From assembly GCA_041906145.1 (NCBI GenBank), contig JAYRJU010000002.1:62001-126000 (forward strand): 64,000 nt of DNA, read 5' to 3'. The notes below the pieces were generated by a model. The model saw only the letters and a list, made by a program, of their open reading frames with translations. It searched no databases and was not told where the DNA came from. Position numbers and translations under genes: made by a program. Positions 1-8,713 of this stretch are shown here, in pieces. The DNA is from SHVO01 sp041906145. GTDB taxonomy: Bacteria > Pseudomonadota > Alphaproteobacteria > Rhodospirillales > Rhodospirillaceae. Numbering within the stretch: the first letter of the stretch is position 1; every line of letters begins with the position of its first letter.

Positions 1-1274
1 AGCGCGTTGCGAATCCCGTGCGCGGCGATGCGCGCGCGCAGGTTCGCCGGCAACGCCGCGACGCTTTCACCGGCAAGGTAGGCATCCGCGTCGAACAGAG
101 GGAAGGGGCCTTTTTCAGCGGCCAAGTCCACGGATGCGCCATAAGCTGCGTCGCGGAATACTTCCATCCAGCGTCGGGTGGTCGCGACGGCGTCGGCGCT
201 GCCGTAGCGCTGGCCGCACATGATGAGCGCGTCCGCCAAACCGGTGACGCCGAGGCCGATACGACGCTTCTGCGTCGCTTCCGCGCGCTGCGCCGGGATC
301 GGATAGTTCGAGGCTTCGATCACGTTGTCCATCATGCGTACGGCGACCGCGATGGTCTCGGTGAGCCGCGCTTCGTCGAGACGCGCGGACGACGTGAATG
401 CGCCCGCAATCAGGCGCGCGAGATTGATAGAACCGAGCAGGCATGTCCCGTAGGGCGGCAACGGTTGTTCGCCGCAAGGGTTGGTCGCGCTGATGGTCTC
501 GGCGTAGGCCAAGTTGTTGCGCGCGTTAATGCGGTCGATGAAGATGACGCCCGGTTCGGCGTAGTCGTAGGTGGCGCGGATGACCTTATCCCACAGCGCC
601 TTTGCCTTCAGTGTCCGCGTGACCTGCCCGCTGAATGATAACTCCCAGTCTTTGTCTTCCTTCACCGCGGTCATGAACGCGTCCGTGACCAGCACCGACA
701 GATTGAACATCGTCAGTCGGTCTGGCGTCTGCTTGGCGATGATGAAATCCTCGATGTCGGGATGATCGCAGCGCAAGGTCGCCATCATCGCGCCGCGCCG
801 CGCGCCAGCGCTCATGATGGTACGGCACATCGCGTCCCACACGTCCATGAACGACAACGGGCCGGAAGCGTCCGCGCCGACGCCTTTCACAGGCGCACCT
901 TTCGGACGCAGGGTCGAGAAGTCGTAACCGATGCCGCCGCCCTGCTGCATCGTCAGTGCGGCTTCCTTGAGGTGTGTGAAGATCGAGGACATGTCGTCTT
1001 CGATCGTTCCCATCACGAAGCAGTTGTGGAGCGTGACCTTCCGGCCCGTTCCGGCGCCCGCGAGGATTCGGCCCGCCGGAAGGAATACAAAATCGTTCAT
1101 CGCGCGTTCGAAGCGCGGCGTCCAAGCGGCAGGGTTTTTCTCCTGCGCGGCCAAGGCTTTCGCGACGCGCGCCCACGTGTCCGCCACCGTTTGCTCGACG
1201 TGCGTACCGTCAGCCGCGGTGAAGCGGTATTTCATGTCCCAGATCTGCTGGGCGATGGGCGAAGGGGTGGTCAT
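1..1274 (-). CDS. nrdJ: Ribonucleotide reductase catalytic subunit, class II (adenosylcobalamin-dependent), partial
   Basis: Reduces ribonucleotides to deoxyribonucleotides for DNA synthesis. The reading frame is open from the start at 1274 to the window edge, so only the first 424 residues are present. Visible landmarks are C85 in a LHNCFVMG context (first redox cysteine of the family) and N265-P-C267-G-E269, matching the Asn/Cys/Glu finger-loop triad of the active site. The glycine-rich QQGGGIGYDFS stretch and the RRGAMMATL segment are typical of class II enzymes. No nrdB-like small subunit is adjacent, and a cobalamin adenosyltransferase is encoded at 24286-24867, which fits B12 dependence. 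A GGGGAC Shine-Dalgarno lies about 7 nt before the ATG. Assignment to class II rather than class I rests on overall resemblance, not on the missing C-terminus. Confidence 0.8.
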   Translation of the reverse strand, partial: MTTPSPIAQQIWDMKYRFTAADGTHVEQTVADTWARVAKALAAQEKNPAAWTPRFERAMNDFVFLPAGRILAGAGTGRKVTLHNCFVMGTIEDDMSSIFTHLKEAALTMQQGGGIGYDFSTLRPKGAPVKGVGADASGPLSFMDVWDAMCRTIMSAGARRGAMMATLRCDHPDIEDFIIAKQTPDRLTMFNLSVLVTDAFMTAVKEDKDWELSFSGQVTRTLKAKALWDKVIRATYDYAEPGVIFIDRINARNNLAYAETISATNPCGEQPLPPYGTCLLGSINLARLIAGAFTSSARLDEARLTETIAVAVRMMDNVIEASNYPIPAQRAEATQKRRIGLGVTGLADALIMCGQRYGSADAVATTRRWMEVFRDAAYGASVDLAAEKGPFPLFDADAYLAGESVAALPANLRARIAAHGIRNA

Positions 1275-1371
1275 GGATATGTCCCCTACACGTAGGTGCT
1301 TGAATTTTAATTAGCAACGCGGGCGCGCGCATAGGGTTCTGTGTTGCGTCGGCTGTAAGTCATTGATTTAA

Positions 1372-1652
1372 AGTGTTAAAGTCGAGTCGCGCAAGCCGGG
1401 GAGGGCAGGCATACCAAAGCGAAAGCAACCAGGAACCGATCTCGAACCCCTGGCAGGCAACGGTCTCCTCCACCGCGCATGTTCGTGCGCGGCGGCGCGG
1501 TGGCCGGGGTTCTCGGTGTGGCAAGCCTCGCCCAGGCTGAACCGCTTTCAGTACCGGAGTGGGTGACGAAACCGGGCAAACGCCCGCTGCCCTACACCCA
1601 ACCTTCGCGGTTCGAGGAAGGCGTTCAACGGACGCTGCCTGATCAGAAGTAA
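1372..1652 (+). pseudogene. soxC: Frameshifted N-terminal remnant of a SoxC-like sulfite dehydrogenase/molybdopterin oxidoreductase
   Basis: Two overlapping plus-strand frames together read like the start of a SoxC-type protein. The first (about 1372-1476) ends in EPLAGNGLLHR. The second starts at the ATG at 1479 and reads MFVRGGAVAGVLGVASLAQA, then EPLSVPEWVTKPGK, PYTQPSRFEE and a stop at 1650-1652. The AGNGLLHRR signature, the signal-like hydrophobic stretch, the VPEW-x-PG segment and the QPSRFE segment occur in that order in SoxC-family precursors. One base is missing at the HR/MF junction (about 1476-1479). The molybdopterin-binding body (several hundred residues) is absent, and no start codon fits the first frame. 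I read it as a decayed remnant; the family assignment is by remembered motifs only. Confidence 0.45.
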
Positions 1653-1722
1653 CCCCCGTCTTCCCGCGGTAGGGAAAACGTCCCGCCTCTTCATCTTCTA
1701 GGATGGGAAGGCTGGATGAGGC

Positions 1723-2304
1723 ATGGGCACTGCGGGCGTGGTGCCGGGCCGTGAGTGCGGCGCGTGTAGGGTGTGTTGTATCGCACCGACGATTGACGAC
1801 CCGGAAATTCAGAAACAGTCCGGCACGCGGTGCCGGCACTGCACCGACAGCGGGGCAGGTGGCTGCGTAATCTACGACAGCCGCCCAACGCCGTGCCGCG
1901 CCTTCTATTGCGCGTGGCGGCGGCTCCCATCCTTTCCGGAAGATTGGCGCCCCGACCTCACCGGCGTCTTTGGGACCCTGGATCCCGCAGTAATCCAGGG
2001 CCAAAGCGGTATTGCGCTGACCCTCACGCTTTTGCACAGCGAGATGAACATTATCCGGCACCGGCCGTTCGTCGAATTCATCCGCACGACCGTGCGCGAC
2101 GGGTCACCTATCTATCTTGCGCTTGCCGGGCCGCCCGGCCATAGACCGCTGCGGACGCTGCTAAATACGCCGGCGATGCGTGCTGCCGCAGGAGCAAGCG
2201 ACGAGGATGTGTGCCGGCTTTTGCAGGACGCAGTGCGTACGATCAAGGCGCACCCCCCCATCCCTTACACGCCCCAACATCGCGGCAATGATGCGGGTGC
2301 TTAG
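1723..2304 (+). CDS. YkgJ-family cysteine-cluster (zinc/iron-chelating) protein
   Basis: A 193-residue cytosolic protein with an N-terminal cysteine cluster: C12, C15, C18, C19, C37, C40, C48, C58 and C63. The C-x2-C-x2-CC opening and the later RPTPCRAFYC segment are the hallmark of the UPF0153/YkgJ family, thought to bind zinc or an iron-sulfur centre. The family's biochemical function is not established. The rest of the protein has no recognisable catalytic motif. The gene stands alone on the plus strand, and its stop codon overlaps the stop of the small convergent gene 2301-2564. Confidence 0.75.
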   Translation: MGTAGVVPGRECGACRVCCIAPTIDDPEIQKQSGTRCRHCTDSGAGGCVIYDSRPTPCRAFYCAWRRLPSFPEDWRPDLTGVFGTLDPAVIQGQSGIALTLTLLHSEMNIIRHRPFVEFIRTTVRDGSPIYLALAGPPGHRPLRTLLNTPAMRAAAGASDEDVCRLLQDAVRTIKAHPPIPYTPQHRGNDAGA

Positions 2305-2564
2305 CGAGGCTTGTTGCCCGCTCTGCTCGAATCCACCACCTCGGTATCGGGCCGATCGTTCCCGTTCACCATCTCGGTGTGCCACCGGCTCTCGCGGTCC
2401 TGATAGGAAATCGCGGTGGCGAGTCCACCGACATGTTGACGCTGAGAGGCCTTCCGTGCGGCATCGAGCGCGCGGTCATGACTTGAAAATGTTTCGAAAT
2501 AGACGTCCTTTACACGATAGGCCCAGCCGCCGTCGTGTTCCACCACTTCATAGGTGACCGTCAT
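2301..2564 (-). CDS. Small DUF2188-like protein
   Basis: An 87-residue protein starting MTVTYEVVEHDGGWAYRV and continuing with FSSHDRALDAARKAS. The pattern of two short beta strands, a turn and a helix resembles DUF2188-type small proteins, whose function is unknown. The start at 2564 is preferred over an upstream in-frame ATG at 2603 because an AGGAG Shine-Dalgarno lies about 8 nt before it. There is no signal peptide or membrane segment, and the C-terminal third is polar and probably flexible. It converges with the YkgJ-family gene, sharing stop-codon bases. Confidence 0.6.
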   Translation of the reverse strand: MTVTYEVVEHDGGWAYRVKDVYFETFSSHDRALDAARKASQRQHVGGLATAISYQDRESRWHTEMVNGNDRPDTEVVDSSRAGNKPR

Positions 2565-2616
2565 GGGGTGCTTCTCCTGAGATCTAAGAGGAATGCACCC
2601 CACGCGGATTTGTTCG

Positions 2617-4947
2617 CTAAGTCGATTTGCGCTTCAAGGCTTCCGCGAACGCCGCGCCAAATGCGCCTTGCGAGGGCGCGGCCGGCTTGTTTTCGCGTTT
2701 ATTGAAGTTCTGCACGGACGGCCCACGCGGACCTGTGTCGCGCTTTTCACCACGCGGCATGGGAGCGGCGCTGCCGTCCTTCTTCATGGTGAGGCTGATG
2801 CGCTTACGGGCCATGTCGACCTCCAGCACGCGCACTTTCACCACATCGCCCGCCTTGACGACCTCATGCGCATCTTTGATGAAGCGGTCGGCGAGCTGCG
2901 AGACGTGGACTAATCCGTCCTGGTGCACGCCGATGTCCACGAAGGCACCGAAGGCGGCCACGTTGGTCACGGTGCCTTCCAGCAACATGCCCGGCACCAA
3001 GTCCTTCATTTCCTCGACACCCTCGGCAAACGTCGCGGTCTTGAAGGAAGGCCGCGGGTCGCGGCCCGGCTTTTCCAATTCCGAGATGATGTCGCGCACG
3101 GTCGGCAAGCCGAACTTCTCGTCCACGAACACCTTGGCATCCAAGGCCTTCAAAGCGGCGCTGTCGCCCATCAGTTCGCGCACGTCGCGTCCGCAGGCCG
3201 CGACGATCTTCTTCGCGACGTCATAGGCTTCCGGGTGCACCGCCGATGCATCCAAAGGCTCGGTACCGTTCGGGATGCGCAGGAAGCCCGCGCACTGTTC
3301 GAATGTCCGCTGTCCGAGGCGCGTGACCTTCAAGAGCTCCTTACGTTCCTTGAAGGCGCCCGAGGTGTTGCGGTGCGCGACGATCGCGTCGGCAAGTGAC
3401 GACGTCAGACCCGACACGCGCGCCAGCAGCGAGGCCGAGGCGGTGTTGAGGTCCACGCCCACCGCATTCACCGCGTCTTCCACAACGGCTTCCAACGAGC
3501 GGCCGAGTTTGTACTGGTCGACGTCGTGCTGATATTGACCCACGCCAATGGATTTCGGCTCTATTTTTACCAGTTCAGCCAGCGGGTCTTGCAAACGGCG
3601 CGCGATCGACACGGCGCCGCGCAGCGACACATCCAGTTCCGGGAATTCCTTCGCGGCTAACTCTGACGCGGAGTACACGGAGGCGCCCGCTTCGCTGACG
3701 ATGACCTTGAGGGGCTTTGTGCCAGGAATGGCCGAAAGCATGTCAGCCACCAGCTTTTCCGTCTCGCGGCTGCCGGTGCCGTTGCCGATGGCGATCAGCT
3801 CAACGCCGTGCTTGCGGATCAGGCTCGCGAGTTCCATTTGTGTGCCGCGCGCATCGTTACGCGGCGGGAACGGATAGACCGTTGTCGTGGCGAGGACTTT
3901 ACCCGTACTGTCGATGATCGCGACTTTCACACCGGTGCGGATGCCGGGGTCGAGGCCCATGGTCGTGCGGGAGCCGGCGGGCGCGGCAAGTAAAAGATCC
4001 TTGAGGTTGCGGGCGAAGACATTGATGGCTTCTTCTTCGGCGCGCGTGCGCAAATCGGTCATCAGATCGATGGACAGGCGGGTGAGGAGCTTCACCTTCC
4101 ACGTCCAGCTCGCCACGGTCGCCAGCCACTGGTCCCCGGGCAGCTTTTTTCCAATCGCATAGGTGTCTGCGATCATCTGTTCGGCCGGTTTGACGGTCGA
4201 GGGGTCGTCGGCGTCCACCTCGAGGTCCAGCATCAGGATTTCTTCATTGCGCCCGCGCAGCATAGCCAGCGCGCGGTGGCCGGCGACATTGGCCCAGCGT
4301 TCGGAGTGATCGAAATAGTCGGAGAATTTCGCGCCCTCGGTCTGTTTACCATCGGAGACGCGAGAACGCAGCACGGCGCGTTCCTTCATGTAGTTGCGCA
4401 GACGCCCCACGAGATCGGCGTTTTCAGCGAATTGCTCGGACAGGATGTCGCGTGCGCCTTCCAGCGCGGCTTTCACGTCCGCCACCTTCTCGTTCACATA
4501 AGCAGCGGCCATTTCCGCCGGGACCGCGGCACGGTCCGCCAAGAGGCCTTCTGCGAGCGGCAGCAGGCCATTCTCCTTAGCGATTTCCGCCTTGGTGCGG
4601 CGCTTCGGTTTAAAGGGAAGGTAGATATCCTCCAGCTCGGCCTTCGTTTCGGCGTCGGCGATTTTCTTTTCGAGCTCTTCCGTGAGCTTTCCTTGTTCCT
4701 TGATCGAGGCCAGGATCGCATCACGGCGCGTATCCATCTCGCGCAGGTAGACAAGGCGCTCGGCCAGTACGCGCAGTTGTGTATCGTCCAAGCCACCCGT
4801 CACTTCCTTACGATAGCGGGCGATGAAGGGCACTGTCGCGCCTTCGTCGAGGAGGGTAATGGCGGCGGCCACTTGAGCCGGTTTTGCAGTGATCTCGGCG
4901 GCGATGGTCTGAGCAATGCGAAGCGCGGGAAGAACGTCGAGGGCCAT
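2617..4947 (-). CDS. tex: Tex, RNA-binding transcription accessory protein
   Basis: Tex is a conserved cytosolic nucleic-acid-binding protein linked to transcription and stress tolerance. At 776 residues it has the normal family length. The N-terminal Tex helical domain contains the FIARYRKEVTGGLDD motif near residue 45. The YqgF-like RNase H fold is visible as MGLDPGIRTGVKVAIID, followed by the helix-hairpin-helix part with VGQYQHDVDQ. A C-terminal S1 RNA-binding domain sits at about residues 650-720 (GMLLEGTVTNVAAFGAFVDI). The start at 4947 (MALDVLPALRIAQTIAAEI) is chosen over 5013 because AGGAA lies 6 nt upstream and homologues begin here. Confidence 0.95.
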   Translation of the reverse strand: MALDVLPALRIAQTIAAEITAKPAQVAAAITLLDEGATVPFIARYRKEVTGGLDDTQLRVLAERLVYLREMDTRRDAILASIKEQGKLTEELEKKIADAETKAELEDIYLPFKPKRRTKAEIAKENGLLPLAEGLLADRAAVPAEMAAAYVNEKVADVKAALEGARDILSEQFAENADLVGRLRNYMKERAVLRSRVSDGKQTEGAKFSDYFDHSERWANVAGHRALAMLRGRNEEILMLDLEVDADDPSTVKPAEQMIADTYAIGKKLPGDQWLATVASWTWKVKLLTRLSIDLMTDLRTRAEEEAINVFARNLKDLLLAAPAGSRTTMGLDPGIRTGVKVAIIDSTGKVLATTTVYPFPPRNDARGTQMELASLIRKHGVELIAIGNGTGSRETEKLVADMLSAIPGTKPLKVIVSEAGASVYSASELAAKEFPELDVSLRGAVSIARRLQDPLAELVKIEPKSIGVGQYQHDVDQYKLGRSLEAVVEDAVNAVGVDLNTASASLLARVSGLTSSLADAIVAHRNTSGAFKERKELLKVTRLGQRTFEQCAGFLRIPNGTEPLDASAVHPEAYDVAKKIVAACGRDVRELMGDSAALKALDAKVFVDEKFGLPTVRDIISELEKPGRDPRPSFKTATFAEGVEEMKDLVPGMLLEGTVTNVAAFGAFVDIGVHQDGLVHVSQLADRFIKDAHEVVKAGDVVKVRVLEVDMARKRISLTMKKDGSAAPMPRGEKRDTGPRGPSVQNFNKRENKPAAPSQGAFGAAFAEALKRKST

Positions 4948-5355
4948 AAGATTCCTAAAAGGCGAACGCGGAATGAAGCCGGGGCGACCCCCGGCAGAAA
5001 AACAGCGCCGCAAAATAGGAAAAATCCGTGCGGAATTCCAACGCGAATACTGCTTGATTTTTTCGTGATCCGGTTACGTTCGGCTTGCGCCTGCTCCACG
5101 CGCTCCATGCAGCCGCCGCGTTCGAGCACAATCGCATGTGCACATATCTCTCCGCGCTCTTCAGCCCGCGCGACGGGCGATCCGCTACCGCCGTAAGGAC
5201 GGCGAGCCAGCCTTTCCGCGAGGGCTCGTAGGCGCGGGCCGTTTTCAAGTCCCAGGATTTCAGACGGCGGGGCTGTTGCAACGCAGCACCGTCCAGCGCT
5301 TGCGTCCCAACGGGCGAGCGCATACCTTCGAGATCCTTCCTCGTCTTGGTCCCCT
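4948..5355. other. Intergenic region between divergent tex and the ABC exporter
   Basis: About 408 bases between the starts of tex (minus) and the ABC ATPase (plus). Open frames here have no coherent protein-like composition, and I found no tRNA, hairpin terminator or repeat. It must carry both promoters, but no convincing -35/-10 pair stood out on either strand. Confidence 0.4.
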
Positions 5356-6282
5356 ATGTCTCCGATCCTTTCGATCTCGAACGTCAGCAAGACCTATGCG
5401 TCGGGTCTTCAAGCCCTCAAGCGCGTCGATCTTGAGATCAACAGAGGCGAAATATTCGCGCTTCTCGGGCCCAATGGCGCTGGTAAATCCACGCTCATCA
5501 ATATCGTCTGCGGGATCGTGACGCCGAGCACGGGCAAGATCGTCGCCGACGGTCACGACATCCAGAAAGATTACCGCCAGGCACGCTTCAAGATCGCGCT
5601 CGTGCCGCAGGAACTGGCAACAGACGCCTTCGAAACGGTGCAGACGTCCGTGCGCCTTTCACGGGGTCTTTTTGGCCGGCCCCTCGACCCGGATCGCATT
5701 GAGCAAATCCTGCGTTCGCTCACCCTTTGGGAAAAGCGCAACGACAAGATCATGACCCTTTCCGGCGGAATGAAACGCCGTGTGATGATCGCGAAAGCCT
5801 TGGCGCACGAGCCGAAAATCCTGTTCCTCGACGAACCCACCGCGGGCGTCGACGTCGAATTGCGCAAGGATATGTGGAACCTGGTGCGCAAGCTGCGCGA
5901 CGAAGGTGTCACGATCATTCTCACCACCCACTACATCGAAGAGGCCGAGGAAATGGCCGACCGGGTTGGCGTCATCAGCAAAGGCGAGTTGATCCTCGTC
6001 GAGGAAAAGACCGCGCTCATGCAAAAGATGGGCAAGAAGCAACTCACCCTGCAGCTTCAGGAACCGCTCGCCGCTCTGCCGCCGGAACTCGCCGACTGGA
6101 AACTTGAGCTCAAGTCCGAAGGTTCGGTGTTGGAATATACCTACGACGGCAAGGCCGAACGCACGGGCATCCCATCGCTGCTGCGCCGCATGACCGACAT
6201 CGGGATTGCGTTCAAGGATCTCAACACGCACCAGAGTTCGCTCGAGGATATCTTCGTCAGCCTGGTGAGCGAGCGAAAATGA
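5356..6282 (+). CDS. ABC-2 type exporter, ATP-binding subunit
   Basis: A 308-residue ABC ATPase. It has the Walker A GPNGAGKST at residues 38-46, the signature LSGGMKRR, Walker B ILFLDEPTAGVD, and the switch histidine in ILTTHYIEEAEEMADR. The long C-terminal extension after the nucleotide-binding domain is typical of drug/polysaccharide/lipid ABC-2 exporters (YadG/NodI-like). The stop codon overlaps the ATG of the permease gene (ATGA), so the two are translationally coupled and form one transporter. The substrate cannot be deduced. Confidence 0.9.
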   Translation: MSPILSISNVSKTYASGLQALKRVDLEINRGEIFALLGPNGAGKSTLINIVCGIVTPSTGKIVADGHDIQKDYRQARFKIALVPQELATDAFETVQTSVRLSRGLFGRPLDPDRIEQILRSLTLWEKRNDKIMTLSGGMKRRVMIAKALAHEPKILFLDEPTAGVDVELRKDMWNLVRKLRDEGVTIILTTHYIEEAEEMADRVGVISKGELILVEEKTALMQKMGKKQLTLQLQEPLAALPPELADWKLELKSEGSVLEYTYDGKAERTGIPSLLRRMTDIGIAFKDLNTHQSSLEDIFVSLVSERK

Positions 6283-7067
6283 ACAGCGAAACGAACATCC
6301 TCGGCTTTAACCGCTACGGCGTGTGGGCCATCTACCGTTTCGAGATGGCGCGTTTCCTGCGCACAGCCGGGCAGAGTATCCTGACTCCGGTGCTGACCAC
6401 CTCGCTCTATTTCGTCGTGTTTGGCTCGGCCATCGGCGGTCGCATGTCGGAAGTGGGCGGTGTGCCTTACGGCGCTTTCATCGTGCCCGGCATGATCATG
6501 CTCACGATCCTCGCGGAAAGCATGTCCAACGGCTCGTTCGGGATCTACTTCCCGAAATTCACCGGCACGATTTACGAACTCCTATCGGCGCCGATCTCGC
6601 CCGTTGAAACGGTGCTGGGCTACGTCGGCGCGGCGACCACGAAATCCGTCGTGCTCGGAATGATCATCCTCGGCACATCGACGTTCTTTGTCAGCCTGCA
6701 CATTGAGCACCCTATCGCCATGTTCGCGTTCCTGGTGCTCACTGCGGCGACCTTCAGCTTGCTCGGCTTCATCATCGGAATTTGGGCGAAGTCGTTCGAA
6801 CAGTTGAGCTTCGTTCCGATGCTGGTGGTCACGCCGCTGACGTTCCTGGGTGGCGCGTTCTACTCAATCGATATGCTGCCGGGCGCATGGCGCACGATTA
6901 CGCTGTTCAACCCCATCGTCTATATCATCAGCGCTTTCCGCTGGTGCTTCTACGGGACGTCGGACGTGGGTGTGGAAGTCAGCATGCTGATGACCGCCAT
7001 TTTTTTCATTGGCGGTCTCGGCGCGGTCAGTTGGATCTTTAAGACCGGCTACCGGCTGAAGAACTAA
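6279..7067 (+). CDS. ABC-2 type exporter, permease subunit
   Basis: A 262-residue inner-membrane protein with about six transmembrane helices and the ABC-2 permease hallmark VTPLTFLGGAFYSIDMLP followed by FNPIVY. It resembles YadH/NodJ-type permeases. It overlaps the preceding ATPase gene by 4 nt and is clearly its partner. A second, unpartnered permease of the same family lies at 29446-30270 and shares the VVTPLTFL-x-G-x-FY motif. Confidence 0.9.
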   Translation: MNSETNILGFNRYGVWAIYRFEMARFLRTAGQSILTPVLTTSLYFVVFGSAIGGRMSEVGGVPYGAFIVPGMIMLTILAESMSNGSFGIYFPKFTGTIYELLSAPISPVETVLGYVGAATTKSVVLGMIILGTSTFFVSLHIEHPIAMFAFLVLTAATFSLLGFIIGIWAKSFEQLSFVPMLVVTPLTFLGGAFYSIDMLPGAWRTITLFNPIVYIISAFRWCFYGTSDVGVEVSMLMTAIFFIGGLGAVSWIFKTGYRLKN

Positions 7068-7255
7068 TACCAGCGTCCTTGCTTCGGGTTTGCCGCCTTC
7101 TGCATCGCGATGGCCGCGAGACTCGCCGTTCCGAGAAGCTTGCTAAAAGTGCCGGCGCGCCGGCCCCGGCGCTGCATCATGGATTGGGCGACGCCGGCGA
7201 TCGCCAGCAGCGGTACGACCTTCGAGAGCAGCCCGCGCTTTTTCCGAGTGAACAT
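7064..7255 (-). CDS. Small basic hydrophobic protein of unknown function
   Basis: A 63-residue protein beginning MFTRKKRGLLSKVVPLLAIA. A basic N-terminus precedes a hydrophobic helix, a basic MQRRGRR loop and a second hydrophobic segment. This suggests a small membrane-associated protein. I do not recognise a family. The ATG at 7255 is favoured because GGAGG sits 8 nt upstream, whereas the in-frame ATG at 7270 has no Shine-Dalgarno. Its end overlaps the stop of the ABC permease gene by 4 nt on the opposite strand, and it lies downstream of the ftsE-ftsX-ydcF-plsC block on the same strand. Confidence 0.55.
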   Translation of the reverse strand: MFTRKKRGLLSKVVPLLAIAGVAQSMMQRRGRRAGTFSKLLGTASLAAIAMQKAANPKQGRWY

Positions 7256-7317
7256 AACAAGAGCCTCCATGACCGAAATGCCCGGCCATAATGCCGCAGG
7301 GGTCCTCCGTGTTCCGT

Positions 7318-8025
7318 CTAAGGTCGGAGATCCGCTTCCGCGGCTTCGATGCGGCGGCGCAGTTCCGCCAGCATTTCATCGCGGGACAGGCCCTTAGGCA
7401 GCGCCGGTAGATATCGGAACACGATTTCGCCCGGTCGCTTCAGGATGCGGGTCTTGCCCCAACTGTAACCGGAGTTCAGCGCCATCGGGATTACGGGCGC
7501 GTCGCAATGCGCGTAGAGCGCCGCAACACCCGGTTTATAGGGCACGCTGGCGCCCGGTTTTACGCGGGTGCCTTCGGGAAAAATGATCACTTGGTTTCCA
7601 GCCGCAAGAGCTTCTTGCGCCTCGCGGAACATCTTGCGCATCGCTGTTGCGCCGGCGCCGCGGTCGATATGCACGAGACCCGCGCGCTGCATGTACCAGC
7701 CGACGACAGGGATATAGATGAGTTCCCGCTTGAGCACGAACACCGGGTTCTTCAGTTCGAGGAACATCTCGTACGTCTCGAATGATGACTGGTGTTGCGC
7801 GGCGACGATGCATGCCCCCTGAGGAAGGTGCTCGCGCCCTTCGCTGCGGAAGGTCACGCCGCAAATGACACGGGCAAGGCTTCGGACGCCGTGCACCCAC
7901 ACGCGGATGGCGCCCCGGGTGGTGCGCCGCCAAATGAGCAGCGGGATGCACGAGAGCGCCAAGCCGATTGTCCACGCCAGGAACGCGAACAGATAAATCC
8001 AGGATCTGATGAGAACGAAACCCAT
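7318..8025 (-). CDS. plsC: 1-acyl-sn-glycerol-3-phosphate acyltransferase (PlsC family)
   Basis: Transfers an acyl chain to lysophosphatidic acid, making phosphatidic acid for membrane lipids. The 235-residue protein has an N-terminal membrane helix (about residues 8-30). The catalytic box reads H78-QSSF-E83, with Glu in place of the usual Asp of HX4D, a variant common in alphaproteobacterial PlsC. The FPEGTR motif is near residue 150, and VPYKPGVAALYAHCDAPVIPM follows as expected. It is the last conserved gene of an ftsE-ftsX-ydcF-plsC run, 12 nt downstream of the ydcF-like gene. Confidence 0.88.
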   Translation of the reverse strand: MGFVLIRSWIYLFAFLAWTIGLALSCIPLLIWRRTTRGAIRVWVHGVRSLARVICGVTFRSEGREHLPQGACIVAAQHQSSFETYEMFLELKNPVFVLKRELIYIPVVGWYMQRAGLVHIDRGAGATAMRKMFREAQEALAAGNQVIIFPEGTRVKPGASVPYKPGVAALYAHCDAPVIPMALNSGYSWGKTRILKRPGEIVFRYLPALPKGLSRDEMLAELRRRIEAAEADLRP

Positions 8026-8037
8026 GTCGGCGCTGGT

Positions 8038-8661
8038 CTAGGCCGATGCGTTGGTTTGAGCAAGATGGGGGGAGGCGTCGGACTCGAGACTCTGGCGCGC
8101 CCAGGTCAGAAGGAACTTCGTATATTCGCGCGCGATCAGGCTCGCCGTGCCCGGCCAGCGCCACCAGTCGCGTTTGACGGCGGTGGGGAATACGGCGTGC
8201 GGTACAATCTCGACCTCGGGCATCGCATCGTGGAATTCCAGAAGACTCCGGCGCATGTGATAGGCGGCCGTCACCAGGCGGATGGAGCGCATGTTAAGGC
8301 TTCGCACCCATTCTGCGGTTTCGATCGCGTTGCCCGGGGTATCGACCGCCGCCTTGCCGATCGTGATGTTGGCCGCGAGCTCCGGATTGATCGGTGTTGA
8401 GCGCCCCAGAATGTCGGCGGTGCGTACCTGTTCTCCCGCGCCTGAAACGAAGAGACGCTCAGCCAAGCCGTCGGACAAAAGTTTTACGCCGGTCTCGATG
8501 CGCTCCGCGCCGCCGGTCAGCGCGACGATGGCGTCGGTGTGTGTCGAGGTGTCCCCGACATCCGACGGTATTGTGGAGGCGAACCACAGGAAGCCCACCG
8601 CCCATGCAACAAGGACAAGGCCCGCCACCGCGACTAGGGATTTCCACAAAACGGCCTGCAT
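8038..8661 (-). CDS. YdcF/ElyC-family (DUF218) membrane-anchored protein
   Basis: A 207-residue protein with one N-terminal transmembrane helix (about residues 7-28) and a DUF218 domain. Recognisable are DAIVALTGGAERIETGVKLL, LFVSGAGE and the late LVTAAYHMRRS motif. Family members such as SanA and ElyC act in cell-envelope barrier maintenance or precursor metabolism; the exact reaction is not settled. The position between ftsX and plsC is an arrangement often seen in alphaproteobacteria and supports an envelope role. Confidence 0.8.
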   Translation of the reverse strand: MQAVLWKSLVAVAGLVLVAWAVGFLWFASTIPSDVGDTSTHTDAIVALTGGAERIETGVKLLSDGLAERLFVSGAGEQVRTADILGRSTPINPELAANITIGKAAVDTPGNAIETAEWVRSLNMRSIRLVTAAYHMRRSLLEFHDAMPEVEIVPHAVFPTAVKRDWWRWPGTASLIAREYTKFLLTWARQSLESDASPHLAQTNASA

Positions 8662-8713
8662 GGCGCGATGCTACACTATCTCGGCGGTCAAAACAGAGAT
8701 CAGACTTTAGTGC

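Noticed and set aside
1285..1297. CCTAC-AC-GTAGG inverted repeat just upstream of the ribonucleotide reductase start
   Set aside because: It is only 5 bp per arm, overlaps the Shine-Dalgarno region and does not match an NrdR box as I know it.
4276..5196. Long plus-strand open frame opposite tex (306 codons)
   Set aside because: It mirrors the tex coding strand, contains no domain and spans the tex start; an antisense shadow of a GC-rich gene.
4955..5323. Minus-strand 122-codon frame upstream of tex
   Set aside because: Mixed composition with no domain, no good Shine-Dalgarno and no match to any family I can recall; treated as intergenic.
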